From positions 1-22,389 of the IMG/VR virus record IMGVR_UViG_3300031974_004092: a DNA stretch of 22,389 bases; one strand, given 5' to 3'. Position 1 is the first letter of the stretch. Each line of letters starts with the position of its first letter. The translations under genes and the position numbers were made by a program. Below are positions 20,359-22,389 of the stretch, one piece after another. Under the pieces are notes generated by a model. The model saw nothing but the letters and a program-made list of their open reading frames with translations, had not been told where the DNA came from and searched no databases. The stretch is from a virus.

Positions 20359-20954
20359 TGTGCTGTAATCCTCTGTTCGTAGTCAGCAAGAGACTCATCC
20401 CACCAATCGGGAGTTGGTCGATGAGACCAGCTGGCGAAAGTAGCCTTGTCGAGGTGATAATAATCACGATAAGACTGAATTGGATCATCATAGTTTTTGA
20501 GTATCTCAGGCATTGCAAGTCCAAACGTGGTGAACCCCACTCGTTCAAGGTTAACTGGGTCGGGCAACTTGTTGATAACTTGCCAGAAGGACTTGTGTTC
20601 TTTGCCGTAGCGATATCTAAATTCCTCTGCGAGTGCATGAGCATAGCACCATGTCCACTCGTAATTGTCTAGTGATGATCTTGTCCATATTGTGCAGGGA
20701 TGATTATACATCATACCAAGGTATGGGGTGAGTTGTCTTTCTTCGGGCTTGAGAGGCTTCTCAAGCTTTTTGTATTCGTTGAGCACTGCTGCTTCGTCTT
20801 TTTCAAGAGCACGAGGAACAAACCCGAGTAGAGTATCTACCCATATGGCAGTGCATAGTAATTGTGCGGCCTCGAGTATCATCTTGTTGACGTGCTTATC
20901 AACATGATACTCGGCGCACTTATCTAAATCATTATCTAAGTAAAATAAATTCAT
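20355..20954 (-). CDS. Conserved phage protein (HVDKHVxKM family)
   Basis: A 199-residue protein opening with FYLDNDLDKCAEYHVDKH and VNKMILEAAQLLCTA, followed by YNHPCTIWTRSS, NYEWTWCYAHALAEE and RYGKEHKSFW. I recognise this pattern from many tailed phages, mostly annotated as hypothetical. His, Asp and Trp residues are spaced as in a small enzyme, but I know no demonstrated reaction. It is the first gene after the promoter at 20961-20992; that -10 lies just 6-7 bases before the ATG, so the leader is very short. No other domain seen. Confidence 0.87.
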   Translation of the reverse strand: MNLFYLDNDLDKCAEYHVDKHVNKMILEAAQLLCTAIWVDTLLGFVPRALEKDEAAVLNEYKKLEKPLKPEERQLTPYLGMMYNHPCTIWTRSSLDNYEWTWCYAHALAEEFRYRYGKEHKSFWQVINKLPDPVNLERVGFTTFGLAMPEILKNYDDPIQSYRDYYHLDKATFASWSHRPTPDWWDESLADYEQRITAQ

Positions 20955-20960
20955 GAGAGT

Positions 20961-20992
20961 ATTATACCGGTTTTAGCAATAAAAGTCAAGTA
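20961..20992 (-). promoter_or_regulatory. Sigma70-type promoter (family member 8, divergent upstream block)
   Basis: Minus strand: TTAATAC, TTGACT (20989-20984), 17-base spacer, TATAAT (20966-20961). The upstream A-block is less conserved than in the other seven. It lies just after the peroxiredoxin stop and drives the HVDKHVxKM protein, DUF3310, FkbM and followers. Confidence 0.82.
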
Positions 20993-21571
20993 TTAATTGC
21001 CACGTATCCTATCAAGTATATACTCTGGGTTTGTGTAGAGGTAAGGATCCTCTTTACAATTGTCTTCACGACCTTCTTCGATGAACCAGTCTTCGATGCT
21101 ACCATTGTCTACGATACAGGCGTATCTCCATGAACGACGACCAAAGCCAAGATTGTCTTTGTCTACAGTCATATTCATAGCATCTGTGAACTTGCAAGCA
21201 CCGTCAGGAATTACTTGAACGTGCTCAAGGTTATTTGCTTTCGCCCAAGCATTACATACAAATGCATCATTGACTGTCATACATACGATGCCAGTAATGC
21301 CTTCGTCGTAAAATACTCGTGCAAGTTGCTCAAAGGTAGGTAGTTGGTAGGTTGAACAGGTTGGCGTGAAAGCGCCTGGCAGGGAGAACATAAGAATACG
21401 CTCACCTGCAAAAATATCCCATGTATTTACGTCAAGCCACTCATACTGCTTTGTCTCTGGGTTAAATATTCGAGTGTGGAAAGTTACGGATGGAACCATC
21501 TCGGGCAATGCTCTCCAATACCCTGTTTCTTCATACTGATGTCGTTCGTGCTGCGTGCAATAAATTGCCAT
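20993..21571 (-). CDS. Peroxiredoxin (Prx5/AhpE-like thiol peroxidase)
   Basis: A 192-residue protein from ATG 21571, two bases after the lysozyme stop; the in-frame extension to 21670 lies within the lysozyme gene and looks non-native. The catalytic motif PGAFTPTC gives Pro65, Thr69 and peroxidatic Cys72, and RSWRY (146-150) supplies the conserved Arg. SVTFHTRIF, IVCMTVNDAFVCNAW and NMTVDKDNLGFG complete the Prx5-type fold. It should reduce hydrogen and organic peroxides in the cytoplasm using host glutathione/glutaredoxin or thioredoxin. No fused glutaredoxin domain is present. It may protect the cell against oxidants late in infection. It is an auxiliary metabolic gene next to lysis genes. 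Confidence 0.93.
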   Translation of the reverse strand: MAIYCTQHERHQYEETGYWRALPEMVPSVTFHTRIFNPETKQYEWLDVNTWDIFAGERILMFSLPGAFTPTCSTYQLPTFEQLARVFYDEGITGIVCMTVNDAFVCNAWAKANNLEHVQVIPDGACKFTDAMNMTVDKDNLGFGRRSWRYACIVDNGSIEDWFIEEGREDNCKEDPYLYTNPEYILDRIRGN

Positions 21572-21573
21572 TA

Positions 21574-22020
21574 CTATACTTCCTCTAGTCTTACCATTAA
21601 TCTTTCTGCTCGGTTGCCAACTTGCTTGTGCCAACGAGAGTCTCGGCCTTCTACAGCCGCAGATGCCCACTCACCACATTCAAGGTGTGCGTTCATCTTT
21701 TTAAATTTTCCTAGACGTGGACGTCCAAGATTAAACATCATATTTACTAAAATTTCTTGAACTTTTCCAGGAAATCCTTCCCAGATGTCTGCACCATAAA
21801 GAGCTACGCACTCGCTCAAAGCCACGTCGAGATCGCTGTTAAAACACTCAAGTGTGCGCTCGACTGATACGGGCTGTCCGACTTCGTATCCGTGCTCTGG
21901 ATCTGACTCACGCACGAGATGTCCAACTCCGAAGGTTTTATACCCAAGATGGTCCAAATAAATTTCATAGACGACTCCTTCGTCAATTTTCAGTTGCTCA
22001 TAAACTGCTTTTCTATTCAT
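21574..22020 (-). CDS. T4-type lysozyme (GH24 endolysin)
   Basis: A 148-residue protein whose first 35 residues align with T4 lysozyme: KIDEGVVYEIYLDHLGYKTFGVGHL. Catalytic residues are Glu14, Asp23 and Thr29, with the same spacing as T4 E11, D20 and T26. LVNMMFNLGRPRLGKFKKM and AERLMVRLEEV match the C-terminal lobe. There is no signal peptide, so release to the peptidoglycan would need a holin, not seen in this window. GGAG precedes the ATG by about 6 bases, after a GC-rich hairpin. It cleaves the peptidoglycan glycan strand to lyse the host. It could also be a virion-associated lysozyme, but the short length fits a free endolysin. Confidence 0.95.
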   Translation of the reverse strand: MNRKAVYEQLKIDEGVVYEIYLDHLGYKTFGVGHLVRESDPEHGYEVGQPVSVERTLECFNSDLDVALSECVALYGADIWEGFPGKVQEILVNMMFNLGRPRLGKFKKMNAHLECGEWASAAVEGRDSRWHKQVGNRAERLMVRLEEV

Positions 22021-22036
22021 AATTTCTCCAAAGAAT

Positions 22037-22056
22037 GCGGGGCGCGATGACCCCGC
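22037..22056 (-). promoter_or_regulatory. GC-rich stem-loop between the exported protein and lysozyme genes
   Basis: Minus-strand RNA GCGGGG, 8-base loop, CCCCGC forms a 6-bp all-GC stem. Only a weak ATTCTTT follows, so it is at best a leaky terminator; it may instead stabilise the mRNA or set lysozyme expression, since the lysozyme ribosome binding site comes directly after. Confidence 0.5.
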
Positions 22057-22061
22057 TGAGA

Positions 22062-22316
22062 TTATGATTCTTTACTCAAGTCCTTTGATCCTTTATAGAT
22101 CCAAGCGTCTTTTCTTTCATCATATGTGTGCAAAAGCACAGTGTTAGTTAGGCCGACCCGGAAAGCCATTTGTTTTGATAAATCTACTCCTATGACTTTA
22201 ACTTCTTCTAGTTTTTCGTGTCGTCGACCCTGACCGTTTTCTTTTTTCTCTTCTGCGAAAATCACATTAGAGAATGTCACAGCTGCAATTGCTGTGAATA
22301 CTGCCAGTGTTTTCAT
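22062..22316 (-). CDS. Small exported protein of unknown function
   Basis: An 84-residue protein with a Sec signal peptide (MKTLAVFTAIAAVTFSNVIF, predicted cleavage after Ala21 before EEKK) and no lipobox, so it should be periplasmic. The mature part of about 63 residues starts with a charged, disordered-looking stretch (KENGQGRRHEKLEE) followed by a compact beta-like region (VKVIGVDLSKQMAFRVGL, TVLLHTYDERKDAWIY). No Cys and no family recognised. TAGGAG lies 6 bases before the ATG. It is just upstream of the lysozyme gene, so a lysis or envelope role is possible; it lacks the transmembrane or lipid anchor expected of a spanin. Confidence 0.8.
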   Translation of the reverse strand: MKTLAVFTAIAAVTFSNVIFAEEKKENGQGRRHEKLEEVKVIGVDLSKQMAFRVGLTNTVLLHTYDERKDAWIYKGSKDLSKES

Positions 22317-22323
22317 ATATCTC

Positions 22324-22389
22324 CTATGAAATAGTAACCTTTACTGGTTGCAATTCCTTAGGGATTTCTTCATGCAAGTCTATGCATAG
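22324..22389 (-). CDS. C-terminal end of a gene entering from the right edge
   Basis: The last 21 codons of a minus-strand frame (LHEEIPKELQPVKVTIS then TAG) run up to the edge, and the following gene starts 8 bases later with its ribosome binding site in the gap. This fits the tight packing of neighbours, but the piece is too short to identify. Confidence 0.5.
   Translation of the reverse strand, partial: LCIDLHEEIPKELQPVKVTIS

Noticed and set aside
21572-21670. 33-codon N-terminal extension of the peroxiredoxin.
   Set aside because: It runs inside the lysozyme gene and has a Cys/Arg-rich non-native look; ATG 21571 gives the normal protein start.

Overview
The window looks like the replication region of a tailed-phage (Caudoviricetes) genome, probably a phage of an aerobic, ubiquinone-using marine heterotroph. 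The phage call rests on the gene set: a gp46/gp47-type nuclease pair, UvsW-like helicase, PhoH, family A DNA polymerase, TOPRIM primase, DnaB-type helicase, split NAD+ ligase, T4-type lysozyme, DUF3310 and many small overlapping genes. Every gene I accept lies on the minus strand, so transcription runs from high to low coordinates, and packing is tight with many 4-base ATGA or 1-base TAATG junctions. The marine and host statements are inference from the gene repertoire; nothing in the window names the host. No rRNA, tRNA, CRISPR array, integrase or insertion sequence is visible.

Layout in transcription order (right to left). 22389-20993: the tail of an unknown gene, a small exported protein, a T4-type lysozyme and a Prx5-type peroxiredoxin. 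20954-18664: a conserved phage protein, DUF3310, an FkbM methyltransferase, a MAGKGS-type small protein and a DNA-binding-like protein. 18613-16761: a candidate nuclease plus adenine methyltransferase pair, then an HTH-HNH endonuclease. 16602-13039: a small HTH-like protein, an unknown protein, a PC4-like protein, the two halves of a split LigA and a multi-repeat SANT/Myb-like protein ending in a strong terminator. 12968-11616: replicative helicase. 11544-3135: one long unbroken block mixing replication genes (primase, polymerase, PhoH, UvsW-like helicase) with energy-metabolism genes (c-type cytochrome, isocitrate lyase, alternative oxidase) and a lipoprotein. 3087-1: an unknown protein, an ssDNA-binding protein, SbcD/gp47 and the start of SbcC/gp46, cut by the window edge.

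Two things stand out. First, the phage carries a diiron alternative oxidase, a near-complete isocitrate lyase and an exported monohaem cytochrome c in one apparent operon with its DNA polymerase, and a peroxiredoxin elsewhere. Read together this suggests reprogramming of host respiration and carbon flow: a glyoxylate bypass that saves carbon and a non-pumping ubiquinol oxidase that keeps the quinone pool oxidised. Second, eight near-identical sigma70-type promoters (A-rich block, TTCTTGAC, about 17 bases, TATAAT-like -10) sit at gene junctions; in three of them the stop codon of the upstream gene is the TGA inside the TTGACA hexamer. They divide the window into nested transcription units. A predicted RNA hairpin that hides a ribosome binding site (16154-16206) and a clear intrinsic terminator (12987-13019) add further control points.
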